From assembly GCA_964603025.1 (NCBI GenBank), contig CAZRTO010000018.1, forward strand, positions 1 through 23,275: DNA of 23,275 nt, read 5' to 3'. Below are positions 22,286-23,275 of the stretch, one piece after another (position 1 is the stretch's first letter; every line of letters starts with the position of its first letter). The notes under the pieces were generated by a model. The model ran no database searches. It saw only the letters and a list, made by a program, of their open reading frames with translations, and had not been told where the DNA came from. The position numbers and the translations under genes were made by a program. The DNA comes from CALFCX01 sp964603025 (lineage in GTDB: Bacteria > Margulisbacteria > WOR-1 > JAKLHX01).

Positions 22286-22297
22286 GAAATCATTATA
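22286..22297 (-). promoter_or_regulatory. Leaderless-type promoter of the Pif1-like helicase
   Basis: The minus strand reads TATAAT (22297 to 22292), six bases (GATTTC), then the ATG at 22285. Transcription starting 6-7 bases after the -10 would begin at the start codon. Confidence 0.6.
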
Positions 22298-22342
22298 GCG
22301 TTATTGCTTGAAATTTTCTTATAAAACAGTCGAACAACCATC

Positions 22343-22962
22343 ATGAAGGATATTCATATTAATTGCCTGCAAAGGGCGGTAAGGCAGCATCTGAACGTGC
22401 CGCTTGAAATGAGGCATTCTCCTGACTTTGGGCGTATATTATGGTGGAGCAATAGATTAGCAAAAACAGTCAAAGACTCCGGTTATCGGCCCGATATTGT
22501 TGTTGGGATCGCCAACAAAGGTCTCGTCCCGGCAAAGATCATCGCGGATAGTTTCGGCGTCCGTCTGGAGAGCATGAAAATATCCAGGGCTGCGGCGCAG
22601 GACATTTTGACCGAAGAAGATGTCGATAACAAATACCAACAAGCTCCCTCAATATTATCCGGACTAAATCTTCGTTTTAGTAAAGGCAGCAGTGTATTAA
22701 TTGCGGATGAATCGATCAATACCGGGGGGCTGTCATTGCAGCGGCTAGGGCGCTATCCTCGATGGGAGCATCTGACAGCCTGATGCGCATTGCCGCGATC
22801 GCAGACATTCAGGCCCCTAAAATAGCCGATTTCTGGCTGCTCAACACCGATTCCAAGTGGTACGGCGGCCATTTTTGTTCCGATCAGGTGGACCGGGACT
22901 ATCTTGAATGGATGAGCATACATTTTCCCCAGATCAAAGTCGAGCCGAAGGAAAAGTTCTAG
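22343..22962 (+). pseudogene. Type I phosphoribosyltransferase interrupted by a one-base frameshift
   Basis: Two overlapping frames make one protein of about 206 residues. The first frame (from 22343) gives PDIVVGIANKGLVPAKIIADSFGV and VLIADESINTGG, the PRPP-binding loop of type I phosphoribosyltransferases, then turns into nonsense and stops at 22783. The second frame carries VIAAARALSSMGASDSLMRI, IAAIADIQAPKIADFWLL and ends at 22962, the expected C-terminal half. Adding one G to the six-G run at 22724-22729 restores a continuous reading, with TGG followed by AVIAAARALSSMG. This may be a sequencing or assembly error, a genuine null mutation, or slippage. Base composition at the 5' end is more AT-rich than its neighbours. 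No Shine-Dalgarno. Substrate unassigned. Confidence 0.75.
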
Positions 22963-22993
22963 TTAGGGCGCTTTGAGGTACAGGCTCGACCTT

Positions 22994-23009
22994 CGCCCCT
23001 CTTTGGGCG
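22994..23009. repeat. Short GC-rich hairpin after the phosphoribosyltransferase gene
   Basis: CGCCC (22994-22998) and GGGCG (23005-23009) pair about 30 bases beyond the stop codon. There is no T-run after it, so a terminator role is uncertain. Confidence 0.3.
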
Positions 23010-23089
23010 GGGCTTCGGGCCATGGCTGTTATTCCGATAAAAGGCGAAGCTATAAAATGATCTTCCACCTTACTCCTTACTACTTGTTC

Positions 23090-23200
23090 CTTACTCCTTA
23101 AATTTGCGGAGCAATGAGTGGGTAAAACAATGGATTGCGGGTGACTTTGGTTAAGGAGTAAGAAGTAAGGAATAAGGATAAAATTTGCGATGCAAATTTT
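23090..23200. repeat. Polypurine inverted repeat and AT-rich palindrome beside tRNA-Ala
   Basis: CTTACTCCTTAA (23090-23101) and TTAAGGAGTAAG (23151-23162) form a perfect 12-bp inverted repeat. Extra CCTTACT-like copies lie to its left and AAGTAAGGAAT-like copies to its right. At 23180-23200 a perfect palindrome (AAAATTTGC, GAT, GCAAATTTT) lies just downstream of the tRNA on its strand, and may serve as its processing or termination site. The stretch 22963-23201 holds no gene that I can support. Confidence 0.5.
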
Positions 23201-23201
23201 A

Positions 23202-23274
23202 TGGACCTGGGGGGACTCGAACCCCCAACCCCTAGCATGCCATGCTAGTGCTCTACCAATTGAGCCACAGGCCC
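23202..23274 (-). tRNA. tRNA-Ala, anticodon GGC
   Basis: On the minus strand a 73-nucleotide cloverleaf starts GGGCCTGTGGCTC and ends CAGGTCC plus discriminator A. The anticodon stem CTAGC/GCTAG encloses the loop ATGGCAT with anticodon GGC. The T-arm has GGTTCGAGTCC-type sequence. The acceptor stem carries the G3-U70 wobble pair, the alanine identity element. The 3' CCA is not encoded and must be added post-transcriptionally. The 5' end lies one base from the window edge, so its promoter is outside. Confidence 0.96.
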
Positions 23275-23275
23275 A

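Noticed and set aside
22762..22962. Separate 66-residue gene after the phosphoribosyltransferase
   Set aside because: Its sequence is the expected C-terminal half of the phosphoribosyltransferase and joins it with one added G.
1..23275. CRISPR array, transposase, integrase, toxin-antitoxin or defence island
   Set aside because: I saw no regularly spaced direct repeats, transposase or integrase motifs, or phage structural genes; the window is mostly housekeeping.

Overview
This is a gene-dense stretch of a bacterial chromosome of roughly balanced GC content. It was most likely assembled from a metagenome, because a run of exactly 100 N sits at 15223-15322. The lineage cannot be fixed from sequence alone. 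Housekeeping genes (ruvC-ruvA, yqeK-LCP-rsfS, argC-argJ-argB, the pst operon) are clearly bacterial, while the phosphoglucosamine mutase looks archaeal-type and GlmU is cut down to one domain. Several transcription units appear leaderless: a -10 hexamer, exactly six bases, then ATG. This mix would suit an uncultured candidate phylum (Margulisbacteria/Saganbacteria or Omnitrophota would be my first comparisons), but that is inference.

Layout. 1-4419 (minus): a phosphate-uptake operon pstS-pstC-pstA-pstB-pstB-phoU, with phoU cut by the window edge. 4529-5830 (plus): a half-length oligopeptide-binding-type periplasmic protein and a YqeG-type HAD phosphatase. 5808-6898 (minus): ruvC-ruvA. 6899-7261: a structured non-coding element with four perfect hairpins and terminal inverted repeats. 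7262-8179 (minus): an RluD-type pseudouridine synthase. 8287-8370 (plus): a 27-residue, extremely basic ORF with strong promoter and ribosome-binding site. 8431-10707 (minus): a GlcD-type FAD oxidoreductase and an unfamiliar HEIGH metallopeptidase-like protein. 10764-13877 (minus): argC-argJ-argB. 13915-15222 (minus): an AMMECR1 protein and a LigB-type partner running into the gap. 15325-16689 (plus): GlmM. 16684-18764 (minus): a degenerate NtrC-like regulator and a GlmU pyrophosphorylase domain. 18853-20744 (plus): yqeK, an LCP ligase that seems to start at ATT, and rsfS. 20735-22285 (minus): a Pif1-like helicase fused to a WYL-like domain. 22343-22962 (plus): a phosphoribosyltransferase broken by a one-base frameshift. 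23202-23274 (minus): tRNA-Ala(GGC).

The strongest observation concerns the two adjacent PstB ATPases. Copy 1 keeps Walker A, Q-loop and H-loop but has lost the LSGGQ signature. Copy 2 keeps LSGGQ but has lost the Q-loop glutamine and the switch histidine. These losses are exactly complementary. A PstB1/PstB2 heterodimer would have one complete and one degenerate ATP site, an architecture known from heterodimeric ABC exporters.

Other points for a second look are the leaderless-promoter pattern, the ATPase-dead NtrC paralogue, the Pif1-WYL fusion, the lone half of a solute-binding protein, the micro-ORF, and palindromic elements that supply or abut stop codons.
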